Part shown: positions 1 to 12,904 of the stretch, piece after piece
Layout: the number at the start of each line of letters is the position of its first letter
How positions within the stretch are numbered: position 1 is the first letter of the stretch
Assembly: GCF_000004075.3 (NCBI RefSeq)
Contig: NC_026655.2
Location: forward strand, 21,747,489 to 21,811,488
Source of the DNA: Cucumis sativus
Taxonomy: Eukaryota > Streptophyta > Magnoliopsida > Cucurbitales > Cucurbitaceae
DNA length: 64,000 bases
Reading direction: 5' to 3'
Notes under the pieces: model-generated
Databases searched by the model: none
What the model was told of the DNA's origin: nothing
The model's input: the letters and a program-made list of their open reading frames with translations, nothing else
Made by a program: the position numbers and the translations under genes

Positions 1-1510
1 TTTTTAGAAATCAAATTTTTTTTTTGAAAATTTTAAAAGTAATTAAAAAAAAAAACAAAATCAAAACAATGAGAAAAGTGTTTATGTGAAGAATTAAATC
101 ATAAATCAACAATGTCTATATCAATTGAATGAGTATAATAACTATACAATTTCTTATATTTTCTTTCTTTCTTTTTGAAAAGCACCAATGCAATAAATCC
201 TTTGATAAAAACAACATATTAAAGGTCAATATCACAAGAGGTAATAAAGTTCAATAATTTATCTTATTCTTAAAGGCCATTTACCAAAAAAATTAAAATA
301 AGTAAATTTTTTTGAACTTTACCTCTTTTATATATATATATAAAGTATTGTCAAAATATCATACCATAGATATTGTATTACTCACTTCAAGATAAAAAAT
401 TCATTCCCCTCACATCCTCGAAAGTTATGAATGATTAAGAGTAATATTGCAACATTTGAAAGGATACTGATATTTTTTAAAGAGATATTTTCAAATAAGT
501 GAACCAAAATATTTAATACTAACATGTTTCTATTAGTGTCTATCACTGTGCTTATAAACACTAATAGAGTATAGAATTTTGCTATATTTTGTAAATATTT
601 TTACTTGTTAGTCATTTATAATAATTTCCTTTAAAAAAATAAAAAGGTTTGTAAGTGTATTAGAATATAGATTTTAAAAGTTGGTTAAAATCCAATACGG
701 TTATAGTAGGTTTCATCCAATTTTAGTTCTAATTTCAATAAATCTTAAATTTAGTCTCGAGGACTAATTTATTTATTATTATTTTTGTCCACAGACTCCT
801 ATCATCTGGGAGTTTTTTCATTATAAAATCTAAAATGATTTCAAATTATATTTTTACTTAAAAACTTTCATATCCAAAATGTTCCGAATTTGCCTAAAAA
901 TAATAATATAATTGATCTTGTCAATTTAGAAAATTTTCAATTAAAGCATCAATAAAAATAAATTCATAAATTCTTTTACTTTTCAATTATTTTATCTTTT
1001 CTAGCATGAAACAAAATAATTAATTTAAAATTATTTTTTTAATCCCAATAAACTCTAAATACTGTTTTAGATAATTAAAAAAAAAGGGAAACAGATAGGA
1101 AAGAAATCCAATGAAAGTGAAAGTAGAGGCCAAGAGGGATCCAAAAGCCCCAACTCTTGATGGATACTATAAGTTTAACATATGACAGGTTTTGCTTCTA
1201 TGAAGCACCATAACACTCCAACCCCAATTAACCTCACGGCGGCGCTTGGCGGCCGGCGACAAGCGGATTGACCATCCCCCTCCAAATGGCTATTTTGCAA
1301 CTGTACATTTAAAATATTCATTGAAGTCCGTAGTTCATGGACTACTCTAAACTCCCTGTTTTATAGGTCCCTCTCTCCTTTACTCTTTATAAAGTCCAAA
1401 CCTACGGCGCATAAATTTCCAAATTTCAATCTCTTTCTCTCTCTTTCTTTCTGTTGTTTTTTTTCTCTCTCTCTCTCTCTCTCACTCTGTGTCAGCACCA
1501 AGGTGCGGCC
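1..1510. other. AT-rich upstream region, no gene seen
   Basis: Long A and T runs and no sustained reading frame. Base composition changes near 1227-1260, where a short GC-rich patch precedes a likely core promoter; a TTTATAAA-like box lies near 1386. The stretch from about 1430 to 1490 is pyrimidine-rich and probably belongs to the 5' leader of the gene starting at 1576. Confidence 0.5.
1464..1483 (+). repeat. (TC)n microsatellite in 5' leader
   Basis: Nine to ten uninterrupted TC units in a longer CT-rich tract directly upstream of the first coding exon. CT-rich leaders are common in plant genes, so this may be functional or simply a polymorphic simple repeat. Confidence 0.8.
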
Positions 1511-1741
1511 ATGGCGGCAGACCAAGAAGGCAGAGAGTTGAAGTTTAACTCTAAGTTTCAGATTGAGCATGGGATATGCAGCAGAACCCCTTTGAAGGAG
1601 ATAGTTGGCCAAGCTATTTTGGACGGTCTGATTCATTTCTCAGCTTTAATTCACCAGTTGAATCTGAGATTGGTTCCTATGAAATCGAAAGTGATAGAGA
1701 TGACGGAGAGAACGATGGCGACGATTACACGGCGGAGTTGA
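1511..1741 (+). promoter_or_regulatory. overlapping upstream ORF (76 codons) with strong start context
   Basis: An ATG at 1511 in context GCCATGG opens a frame that ends at 1741, overlapping the presumed main start at 1576 by 166 bases in another frame. The context is better than that of the main ATG (G at -3, C at +4). If transcription starts upstream it should repress translation of the main frame. Alternatively, a one-base error near 1560-1575 hides a longer true N-terminus starting at 1511; this window has several such breaks elsewhere. Confidence 0.45.
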
Positions 1742-3400
1742 GTCGACGGATGGCTCAGTACATGCTTCAAGATGATGATAACTCATCCACTACAAGTTTT
1801 CAATCTGAGATTCAGAACAAGGTATTGAATTTATCAAGGAGTGAGAGATTTCAGGGTGTTTGTCAAATTCTTTGTTCCTTCTCTGTTTTTCTTGATTTTG
1901 TGGGTGTGTTTTGTTTATGGTAGTCATGGGGTTTGTCTGGTTCGCCAATTTCAACGCTGTGGTCACCTTTAGGCTCTAGCACTGGGAGTAGCCACGGAAG
2001 TCCAGAAGGGCCGTCGAAGGAGCCATCGCCTCCATCAACGCCGGTAGTTGAAGAGTGTGGAGAGCTAGACATTTCACACAACGTTTTTAGCAAATTGGAG
2101 AAGATGAAGAAAGTGAGCATAAACGGTAAATCAATCCAAACAAGCACCCAAATAGGAGAAACAGGATCTTCCTCTTCCAAGGACCAATCAAGAACTCCCA
2201 AAGTGAGATGAGAATCAAATCCCCCCAAATCTCCCCTGTTTCTTAATTTTCTTTTTCTTCTCATATCCCTTTTGCTGATTCAAAACTCAACCCTCCTTGT
2301 AGAATCAGAAACGAAGGCAGAACCAACAGCAGCAGCAGTTCATGAAGCAAAAAGGCTCAGGCACCACACAAGTCAAGCAAGCTCAAGGAAGCTCGTTACA
2401 AGCAAATTCAGGGGCAAAATCAGTAGGGCCATCAGGGACTGGCGTTTTCTTACCTCGCCATGTGAACTACAACCGTCCAGCTCCATGTCCACAGCCACCA
2501 CAGCCGCCGAAGAAAAAGGGTACTTTCTCCTTTCATTCAATAGATAGCTAATTTTTTTACATCCTTTTCAATTCGGGTTTACTAGCTAACCCCGTTAGTT
2601 GGGATTTTTCCATCAATGAATTGCCATTCAAACCATTACTCGTGATGCATTTTTGGACTTTTCCTCCTTTTTTTAAATTTTTTTTATCCCCCTTCTCTTT
2701 CTTCGGATTCATAGAGATTCCGTGTCCTCCCATATGCACTCTGAATCTATCAGGCCTTCAACCATACACGGTTGGCCCAACCAAATTTGTCCGCTACTTT
2801 GATGGAATCTTCATCCATCTCTTTAAGCCTAGCCGTTTTGGGGTCAAAAGGAGGTGGCTGAAAACGACACCCAGTTGAATCGTTAAACCACTTGCATTCC
2901 CCGCTACAGTTAAATTTTTCAATGGGTAGATAGATATGTTGTCTTCCTTCACAAGGCAAAAACACTAAAGCAAATTTGCCCTTTTCCCCACCTTCTCCCT
3001 ATCTCAGGCTGCTCCACTGTACTAATACCCGTGAGAGTCCTACAAGCCTTACAGCATCACTACGACAGAATGGACGACGAGACGAGACAAAAAATCACTG
3101 GCTTCACAGCTCTGAGAGGTAAATTTTCAATTCCCACCACAAAATTCTCACTGTGGCATTTTCACAAATGGTTGGTGGTCATTCCAACCATAATTAGTAT
3201 TTCACCCCATATTCAATATGGAAGATTCTCTTTTCAACATAACAACAAATTCCTATATATCTTTTCAAACAGAAGCTGCAGCTAATGCAAGAACAACAAC
3301 AAATACCATTAAGAAAAGTCATACAGGAACTGCAACGGCAACGGTGACGACGGCGACAAGCCAAATCGACGTGGGCCTTCCTCAAGAATGGACATATTAA
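1576..3400 (+). CDS. plant-specific protein of unknown function, five exons
   Basis: Spliced model: 1576-1821, 1924-2202, 2303-2519, 3008-3118, 3273-3400, about 326 residues, all introns GT-AG and phases consistent. The start is the first in-frame ATG after a TGA at 1564. Exon 1 is acidic and ends in a Gln/Ser-rich stretch. Exon 2 opens with SWGLSGSPISTLWSPLGS. Exon 3 is Gln-rich and ends GTGVFLPRHVNYNRP followed by a Pro run. Exon 4 starts GCSTVLIPVRVLQAL, and the protein ends LPQEWTY. The GTGVFLPR plus CSTVLxPxRVxQAL pair matches, from memory, an uncharacterised land-plant family that includes Arabidopsis At3g54000/At5g59050-like proteins; that link is unverified. No membrane segment, signal peptide or known catalytic motif is visible. 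The conserved blocks amid low-complexity sequence suggest a binding or scaffold role, which is inference only. The exon model is well supported; the function is unknown. Confidence 0.75.
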
Positions 3401-6400
3401 TGACTTCAACAACTGGCGAGGGGCCATTTGTTCTCTGGATCACAAATCTGAAAGCTTTTTGGCGGTTTTCGTAAGTGAAAGATGGGAGATGACGTTAATG
3501 TAAATTGGAATAAAAGCCCCAACAAGTAGACGGAGAAGAAGACGAAATGAACAAAAGAATTAGGGGTTAGGGGAACCGATGTCGTTTTCTTTGACTGTCG
3601 ATTAGGGGGCAAAATCGTAAATAATGTTTGGGAAATTAATATTTGTTATGAAAAAAAAAAAGGAAATGAAAATTCCTTTTAGTAATAATTTGTCAAACAA
3701 AGGTTGTATTTTATACCCTACAATAATTGTTTAAATAATTTAATTATTCTTGTTCATCTAAACTTTTTAATACGTAATCGATAAATAAAAAATTATACAT
3801 CTATCCATAAAGTATCATGGAACTGAGTTTGATTCTATCTTTAAAAATCGTACGTTTTTATAACTTTATATTCACCTTTACCATTCATCACTACACTTAT
3901 TTTTTCATTTAAAAACAATTTTCTCCCTCCAATCTTCTCGTAGTACCTTTGATTCCTATCATCACTACACGGGCGTTTGCCACTTTGTTTTCGTCGTCGT
4001 TGTGTCCTTTCTTCCTTTGTTTTCTAGAAAAGTAATTCAAATAAAAAGTCGATAACAAAGTAATTCAAACATTTACTCTTATCATGTCAATTACTGCTTA
4101 GTTAAGCTTCCACTTTGACGAAAACTTGACTGATTTTGCTACACATTCTAAATTTGAAAACTTAGTAATTGCACAAGTTCAATTACACAAATTAAGAAAT
4201 TTTCTAATAAAAATTAGGCGACTTCTTAGCTAAAAATGTTTGGGATAAAATTGTTGAGTTTTGAAACTTTAAGAAGATTAATACAAATTAATTCAATTAA
4301 GTATAGATACTATTTCTTTTTTAAGGTTGAAGATTCGAATTTTCTATCTATATACAAAAAAAATGTATATATTATAAATATTGTCAACTCGAGCATAATT
4401 ATATGAATAAAAGATCAAAATCAGCAATAGTAGCCCTAGCTACTACTGTGAGATATGTGGTTAAAAATTCATCTCGAATTTCTATTGTACTAAGAAAAAT
4501 GGTATCTAAGAGGTGGAAAGTGTTTGATCTCAAACTCTTGCACATTTGTATCGAAATAAATGATAAAAATATCATTTTTTGGCACTTATATATTCTTTGC
4601 ATTTCTTAAATTAAACACCCGATAATGTATTTCAATCACACTTAAGATTACAATACTTACATAAATTTAGCATACATGTAAGAGCTTTAGTGTATACGTG
4701 AGTTTATTTTCCTTCTTATGAACATTAATTTGTTTGGTATATTTTATTTTTTTCAATAAAGCTAATAATTAAGACGACTGTTGAATAAAGAAAATTAAGT
4801 TAATAGAGTCAATAATAATAAAGAAAATTATTTTAAATAAGAAAACTAAACTGAAATTATTTATAAATATAACAAAATTTCAATGATGGACTTTCATTGA
4901 TGTGTCTGTTAAAGTCAGTATTATAAAGAATTTGATCAGTATCTATTATTAATATATTATGAGTTTTTGTTATAATTGTAAATATTTTATTCACTTTACT
5001 ATATTTAAAAACAACTCTTATAATAAAACAATCGATTTTCAAATAAATATTAATTTTCACAACATAATTAATAAAAATATCAAATAAAGGGATTCAAAAA
5101 AGGAAAGAGAGATGAAGAAAAATTCATACCTTTGCAATACTATCAAATATTATTGCTCTATGGGCATACAAAAAATAATGGGGGAGTAATAAATTAATTC
5201 ATTGTGTGAAGGTCAACTTTGCACCAAATAAGAGATACAAAAATAGTCCCTTTCTTGATTCCTACCTTTGATTAGTTCTATCTCCCAACTCGTTTTTCCT
5301 CCGATATAACTTTTTAGAGATTTTCTCTCCATCAAATTGACTTTTTTCGAAGTTTTTTAATGTCATGTTTGATTTGATCTTTATTGGTCTCGTATCGATT
5401 TTTAGAAGTTTTTATGTCATGTTTTAAATCATGCTCTCTCTATATATCTTAAATTAACTTTTAAAGGGTTTTCACGTCAAGTTTGAGTGTGATTTTGAAA
5501 TGGTATTAAAAAAATCAAATAACACATAACAAATATTTTTAATAACTGAAATTCAACTTTAATAGTATGAAAATGTGTTGAAAAGTGCAAAATTAGATAT
5601 TGAATCACTTTCAAGTACTTATTAAAGAAAAATAAGTACATTGGTTTTTAGAAAAATTGTAAAATGAAACCTCATGTTCATCTTGTACACACTACATCAT
5701 AGCTCATGAAATTAAGTCCCAAACAAACGTTTGATATAGATCAAAAGAATGATATATCCAAATAAGCACACATTACTTTGAGGAAGCATATATGTTGAAG
5801 ATCATATATATATATATCCAAAAAATAAGAGACCTTCATAATCTTTATTAAAGATACACACGTGACTCTTCTTATTACCAACTAATTTTCACATTATCAA
5901 CGTATCATTCCATTTTCTTCACATGCATATTATTGCTCCCATTTATTGAACATGATAATATCGAGAAGTGAGAAATCATATAAAGGACCCTAGTTGTAAT
6001 ATTGTAGTAATGAAAAGGGTTAAAGTTGAAAACAATGTGACAAAGAAAATGTCATTATCTCTGTACATGAAGCAGAAAGAAGAAGAAGAAGGAATGGTCT
6101 CTTTCACAACTTGAACAAATCTAGAAAAGATAATCTCCTGATGTAGGAGAGATACATAAAAACATAATAGTTCAAAATATCATATACACTTTGGATATAT
6201 ATACACATTTGTTGGCCAAAAAATTAAAAGTGATGATATATACACGTAAACAATACAACAACCTCACATTTATATGCTCTTTTTGATAACCTCAAAGTTG
6301 ACATTCCAAAAGAAATTTATTCTCCAACATAGTGTATGAGTTTATATATATATATTTTTTTTGAAGGAATCCCTAATATATATATATTCCATTTGATCTA

Positions 6401-8590
6401 ATCACTATATAAATTGTTGGTACTTTCCTTCAATAGTTATTTTTCTCTATTACTTGTTGTTTTGAGATGTTTCCTCTTCCAATCTATAGAATGTTGGTTA
6501 GTTCCATTAGTTCCAATTTAATTTTGAATCTTTCAAACCATTTAGAACCATCTCAAATTCCTCATTCTCTATAAAAAAAAAATGAAAAAAGAAGACAAGC
6601 ATATGAGAGTGACATGACTTGGCCACACATATAAGATAGACACTAAGTCGAATACTCTAATACCAAGTATTGTAATGGAATAAGAGAGTCTACTTACTTT
6701 TTCAAGAGTCACAATGATATGTATGAATATTTTAGTTGATCAAATTTGAGTTTTTTTTTCACTCCTCCATAATTGAAACAAAGTTTATTGATTATATCAA
6801 TCATTTTATTTATGAGTGTGTTTGGAATACATTTTCAAGTATTTTATTTAGAAAGACATTAAAAATAAATTTTGAATTGTATTTATAAAAATTTGAGAAA
6901 GTAGGAATGTTTTTCATAGTCGTTGATTACTAACCATAATAGTAACATAAAAAAAAATATGATAAATTGATAAAAACATTTCATTTCATGTCAAATAATG
7001 TACGAGAAGAGTTGAATACGAAAGTACTAGATTTTTTTTCCATAAACTATATTCATCTTACATAGTCATCACATGCAACCCATTAAATAAATTAATAAAT
7101 TGGATAAAAAAAAAAGGTGAAAATAGTACTAAAATTCTATTAAATAAATTAATAAATCATCATTTAACATGTCAAATAATGAATAGAAGAAGTCGATACC
7201 CTAGTATTACTTTTCCACTAATATTTAGAGTTAACATACAAGAATTCGCAATGGGCCGACCTACACATGGGTTGGCCCAATACATTAGGACACCATAAAC
7301 CAAAGCAAGCCCAAGGTTAGAACGAGTCACGTAACAAAAGGACAAAATCGTGAGAATGACGAAATAATAGATAACAATTCGAAAAACAACAAATCTAAAA
7401 ACTATTTTGATTTGTAGCATAACCGTCTTAAGTAGATATTTTTTGATAAATTTTCAGCCAATTTTACCTTTCATAGTCAGAAACTCTTTTTGATCAGATA
7501 AACTTTTTTATCAGATAAAGTGTATTTGTACAAATTAAAATAATGAAATATAACTCAGAACCACGAGTACAGTGCATTTGCAAATCATTCAGTTTCATAA
7601 AAATATTAAACAAATATTTATTTTCGAGATTGATCTCATCTAATCAACATCTCCTAGATTTATGTCTTCAATTTATATCCGATTTTGAGATTTGTAGGTT
7701 TCAAATCAAATAATTATCAATTTACTTTTATTAATATGTATAATTTAATTCATGCTCTTTTTGTTATCAATAAAATGATTGATAGTATAATTTATTCATT
7801 GTACGTTTCATGAGGTTTGTTTAATTCTTAGAAATATTTTATTATATCATACAAATACACAATTTTTCATATTTATCCTTCATTGTTTTTGGATTATATA
7901 TATAGTAATAAATATTTATTTTATCATTTGATTTTAAAAGTTTAGTTGAAAATTTTCCAAAATTTGAATTTAAAATTGTATCCTTCCCTAAAATTGTGCA
8001 TTTGATATAAAAACAATAACATATTAAGATTGTAACATCCCTATAATTATGCATTTAACCATTTTTCCATAAAACAGTTCACTTAACATAATAATAAATT
8101 GACATTATTTTAGGAAAATCAATCAATTATCACACCATAATCAACCAATCAATTAAGTGACAATAACAAACAGGTACACATGTTTCACAATAAGAGGATG
8201 TACACAATTTGATGACAGTATAACATGATAATGTAATAATAATTTGATGACAATATAACAACAAAAAAGATGAACATAAGTCAGAGTTGGAAATGTAATG
8301 CAATAATAATTGATAATCCTTAAGTATCAGCAATCCACTATACCAATTGTACTTTGTCTTCTTTCTTTTTGTTTATTTCATCGTATATAATACTTTCATC
8401 AATTGACCTGATCAACTCATTTAGTTCTTCATCGGCATCCTTTGTGGCCTTTACAGTTATGTACACGGTTTACTTTCAAACATGTGTTCTAAATTGTTTA
8501 ACACAATATAGTATTATATTTACTTTATAAAGTTCCTTATACGGTAGTTGATCTCCATTTTGCCTTATTTTGGGAGGTATTGTTTATGAT
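3401..8590. other. intergenic AT-rich DNA
   Basis: No conserved coding region seen. Scattered simple repeats include TA-type tracts near 5807-5817, 6342-6360 and 6376-6387. Short open frames on both strands (for example 4399-4609) have no recognisable motifs and look like chance frames. Short tRNA-like B-box patches (about 3815-3830) hint at decayed SINE sequence. Confidence 0.55.
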
Positions 8591-10160
8591 TTTGTTGATG
8601 TCGGTTGTCTACTAGCTGACCCTTCGAAGCCTTGGCTCCCACTTCTAGCAACGCCTCCCCTTCCCTCATCGTCGTCCTTTTTGCCAAGGCCTTTTTGATA
8701 CATCGGTTCCATGCTCAGGTCTTCACCTTCATCTTCTCCTTTGTCCTCTTCTTCTTTTCCCTCCTCTACCTTATCAAGGTGCTTCTCAAAAGACTTTGCT
8801 CCCTAAATTACAAATATAGTGTATTTTCAAAGTTTATTTCATATACACATAATCGGAGAAGTAACTTATAGTTTAAAGCTTATGCTTACCATATATTCGT
8901 TTGTCTTTTTGGGCACCTGAAGAAATAGGTTGTTTCCTTTTGATCTCTTCAACAATGTTGTTTAAGTTGACATATAGTTCTTCAAACTTTTTGTCTATTT
9001 TCTCCTCCACAGTCTTGAACAATCCAATCATCTCCTCCATAATTTTTTCCATTTTTTTCAGGCTTTGTTTAATACTTTCAACAACTTTGGCTAGTCCATC
9101 AAGCTGGCTTGTAGAGGGCATGCCTCTACTAAGTGACACGTGAGCTACACGTTCAGCTTGTTGGCCCTTTGTAAACTCATCTTCGGCCTCTCTGAGAATC
9201 ATATTTTTTAACATGAAGTAACAGTGCGAAGTATGGTTTGCTCACTTCATCAGTTGTAGCGAGCATCAGGGATAGTTCAAGTTGTTTCAAGAAGAAAAAA
9301 AAAGTTATAACTATAAGTGATTATCTACATATAAAAACTGTTGTAAAATGAGTTGCATACCATTGACGAAACACAGACCTTCTGTTGTAGGTCCTTCCAT
9401 TATGGCGTGTGTGTCTGCTGTCCAATTTATTATCTGAGGCACTTCATTTGAGATTCGCTGTAGCAAGAAGTTTGATGACGTAATCAAGGTTGGGATTACC
9501 TCGTAAGCCCAAACTAAGATCGAAAAATGAACCCTCCCATGGATATCCTTATTTGCCTCTTGCTTAGTCACAACCCTATTCATGAAATCTACGAGGAGGT
9601 CAAAAGCAACTCTCCCCCAAGGATACCTATCAAATAATTCACCATTGTCTACCATCAAAATATGATCCCACTGTATACTCAAAGATTCTTGTTGTGGGAG
9701 TAGAAAGCTCTCAATTTGGTCATCCTTATCCTATCGGTATCCGTTCCAGTTGTACTTATATTGAACATAGTGTTCAAGTAATGCCTTGTTATTGATTTTC
9801 GGGTCTCGAAATAAATCATTTTCAGTCGTCCTCCACTCTTTATATCCTTTGTATTAACATATGATATTTTCTCGCAGTTCAAGTCTATAATCAAGACAAA
9901 TTCCGTCAGCCCAAATTTAAGTACCCTACCCCATATCAGGAAATGTAGTTGGATGGTTGATTTGGGCTTGCACATACGTTGAATGAGGTGCATGAGTAAT
10001 TGAGATGACTAGGTTGTTATGAAAAATTTCAGAAAATGGTTGAATAGTCCCTCAGTACTAAATCTAGCTGTCAGTCTTTCTCCAAGATTTTGTTTGATTT
10101 TATCTATTATGTTGCTTTTGTCTAGAGGTTTATTCTTAAAGGTTCAGTCCACCGTTGGTG
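8590..10160 (-). pseudogene. DUF1985-type transposon-associated gene remnant
   Basis: Minus-strand frames in order: about 10160-10015 (includes NLGERLTARFSTEGLFNHF), 9993-9679 (LIWGRVLKFGLTEFVLI), 9682-9311 (LFDRYPWGRVAFDLLVDF), then 9214-8873 with a coiled coil (VESIKQSLKKMEKIMEEM), and an acidic Glu/Lys stretch near 8812-8620 after a plausible intron. The W-RYPWGR-F block and preceding hydrophobic segment are typical of DUF1985 proteins, which in plants usually carry a C-terminal Ulp1-like cysteine protease and travel with Mutator-like elements. No Ulp1 catalytic segment is visible, the frames are interrupted, and no single ORF spans the region. I read it as a decayed transposon gene; an expressed host gene is less likely. 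Confidence 0.55.
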
Positions 10161-10559
10161 GGACATCAAGTATACCGACTCCTAATAGTGATGAGTAGTT
10201 ATATTTAGGTTAATGACAATCACAATAATGAAATACAACGCAGTAAAATCCAAAATATAAGTTAGCATGTTCCATAATCTACAAATACACTGTAATTGCA
10301 GTAAACTATTATACATATTCCTATAATGATTACATAACGATCAACATATTATCCCAAATTCTATGTATTCTAATTATATAATATACAAGACTCAGTACAT
10401 CAAAATCAATAACTAATCACAATATAAAACGTAATACAAATACACTGTAATTGTATTACATTATTTTCATACCGTTCCATCTAAAATAAAACATAAATTA
10501 CAATTACCATATATATAGCAAATTCCAAAGACTCGTACCATCTAAAATACAGTACAACA

Positions 10560-11460
10560 TCACACGTGCCTCAACCCTTTCTTCCCTTATTGGTGCTTTT
10601 CCCTTTCTTCTTCAGTCCTTTTTTGCTTTTATTCCTATCTTTGCCGTTTTTACCTGTTTTTTCAATTTTGTTACATGTATAACTAATATACATTAAGATA
10701 AAGAGGTTGCAGTTATCTAATTTATATACAGTTACCTTCTTCCCTTTTTTTTTGTATTCGTTTGTCTCTTCTTATAATTCATGGATTGCTTAGTGTTTTC
10801 ACTCGTCTCTTTTGTGGATGATTTTGATTTTTCGTTTGCTATGGTATCCGCTTGCCACTCTTGATCTATATCGTCCTCTCCTTTTTTGTTTTCCAGACTC
10901 TCAGTCTTTTCCTGTTCACTCTCTTTTGATTATTAAATTAGACAAGTTTGTTCATGTTTATTAATTCAATTACAACAAGCTACAACACTTACCTCTTCTT
11001 CACTTTCTTCTATATATTTCGCTCTCTTTATTCGACTTAATGAAACCTACACAGTGCACAACTTCAAAAAATCTCTTCGTATTCATTAGAAAATAGGAGA
11101 ACATAAATGTTAATAAGCATGTTTACCATGCTTTTTATTCTTGGCTTTTTCTGTATGGTTGGTTCTTCCTTTGGAGGGTCCTTCATCCTCCTCTTATTGG
11201 ATGATTGTGGAAATTCTTTTTTTCCTCCTGACCCTATGGCCATTATATGTTCTGTTATATCCTGTAATGAACCATACACTAAGTTATAAAAATGTACAAC
11301 TTTGTTATACTTAGGAAAATCCTTGAAAAAATATATACGAATACCTCGTCTGAAGAGTTTGGACACCTGTTGACAATGGTTTTTTTGAACTAGTGTATTC
11401 AGAAGACCGTAATCTGTCACTTCTTCGCTTTTCTCCTTGACCCTTCTTTGTCCTCATTTT
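10560..11460 (-). other. charged coding-like remnant, probably part of the same transposon gene family
   Basis: Minus-strand frame 11420-11064 contains a short hydrophobic/aromatic stretch (FFKDFPKYNKVVHFYNLVYG) followed by Lys/Pro-rich, nuclear-signal-like sequence (NKRRMKDPPKEEPTIQKKPR). Further down, 11040-10560 encodes strongly Lys/Glu-rich, interrupted peptide. Such highly charged linkers occur in DUF1985/Ulp1-type transposon proteins, and the block lies just upstream, on the same strand, of the DUF1985 remnant. No catalytic motif is seen. It could be the 5' portion of that gene or the tail of another copy. Confidence 0.35.
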
Positions 11461-12904
11461 TAGATTTTCTACAATTTATATAATAATAAACATTCAAAAC
11501 ATAAAAAAAATAATACAAAGTAATCTCTTCTTTTGCTCATAAAATGGAGGACATAACTGTTGTATGTTTTATTTTATAATAATAAAAAAAAATTAAAAAC
11601 TAACGGATTGTTATCTCTATATATAATTAAAAATAATTTTTTTATTCAAACTACATCGTCTCTTTTGAACGTTCCAAAATCACAGAGGCGTCAACAATGA
11701 CGATAATCAAATTATCCAAAATACAGTCCCAACCATGGATTATGAGTCAAGTAGTTAAGCCTATATATAGCTTTCTTCTTTTATTATATTCCATGAGTGA
11801 TTTTAAAAAATCAAACAAATTTTAAAAACTAGAAAAAATGAGCTTTAAAAAAGTTGTACTTTGTAGGATACGAAGGGAAGAGAAAATAGATTTAATTTTA
11901 ATAAATAAAAATAAAAAATGAAATAATTACATTAGAATTTTTCTCTTTATTTTAAAACAGAATAAAAAGAAAATAAGATCCATAATTAATCCATTAGAAC
12001 ATATGCATATGGAAGCAAGAGGATGTGGGTAAGATAGATCTCCAAATAAAAAAAAGAATAAAAAAGAACTATAAAAAAGTAGCAATAATATTACCAAAAT
12101 GAATTGTAACGTGGGCTAATCCTAATCTTATAGATAAGCCAAAAGGTCAAAATAATAAATTAATTTAGAAATGGCTACAAAATATTCACCACATTTTAAA
12201 GTATATTAATCACAGTTTAAGAAAATTGTAAAAATGATAATATAGTAACTTTGTTAGGATTAATTGAGGTGATAAATATTGATCTATTATTAATAAACCA
12301 TAAAAATCTATTTTCATACAAATGCGATTATTATAATTATTTATTAATAATTATAGTTATTCATTAATTAATTAAGGATAATCATTTCATATTTGATTAA
12401 TATAAAACATAAAATCAATATATATGATGTCTGCTTCTCATCTTATGGAAAATAAAAAATGTTTATATATATATATATAATAGAGGTGGATACTAATCCT
12501 ATAATTCATATAATACAATGAACCCCATGTTTGATAAAACACACATCGGTTAAAATTCTAAACAAAATTGGACAGATTAGTAAATAGCTTCGGAGAATTT
12601 ATTATTTTTGTTTTTTTTTTAATTTTAATCTCATATTTTATATCAGTTTTGGGTCCCTTTAAAAAAAACCATAAAAATCCTCATTTTCTTAAGAAAACAT
12701 TCCCTTTTATTTTACATGATTTTCTTCATCTAATCTTGGCACCAAATTTAAGCATTTTCTCCTCTTTGTTTCAAAGGTAAACATTTTTTTTTTCAAAATT
12801 TATAAATTTTCTATCCGATTTCCTATTTCTTCTTTTTTTTTCTTTTACAAAAGTATGGTAATAAATGCTGGATGAGAATTTGAACCCGGACCTCTTGTCC
12901 TATT
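11461..12904. other. intergenic AT-rich DNA
   Basis: No gene detected. A TA repeat lies near 12463-12480. At about 12872-12895 the reverse strand reads GGTCCGGGTTCAAATTC, which resembles a tRNA T-arm/B box and could be a SINE remnant; no convincing A box was found at the right spacing. Confidence 0.5.

Noticed and set aside
12860-12900. Possible tRNA gene (GGTTCAAATTC on the reverse strand)
   Set aside because: A B-box-like word only; no cloverleaf or A box at correct spacing. At most a SINE trace.
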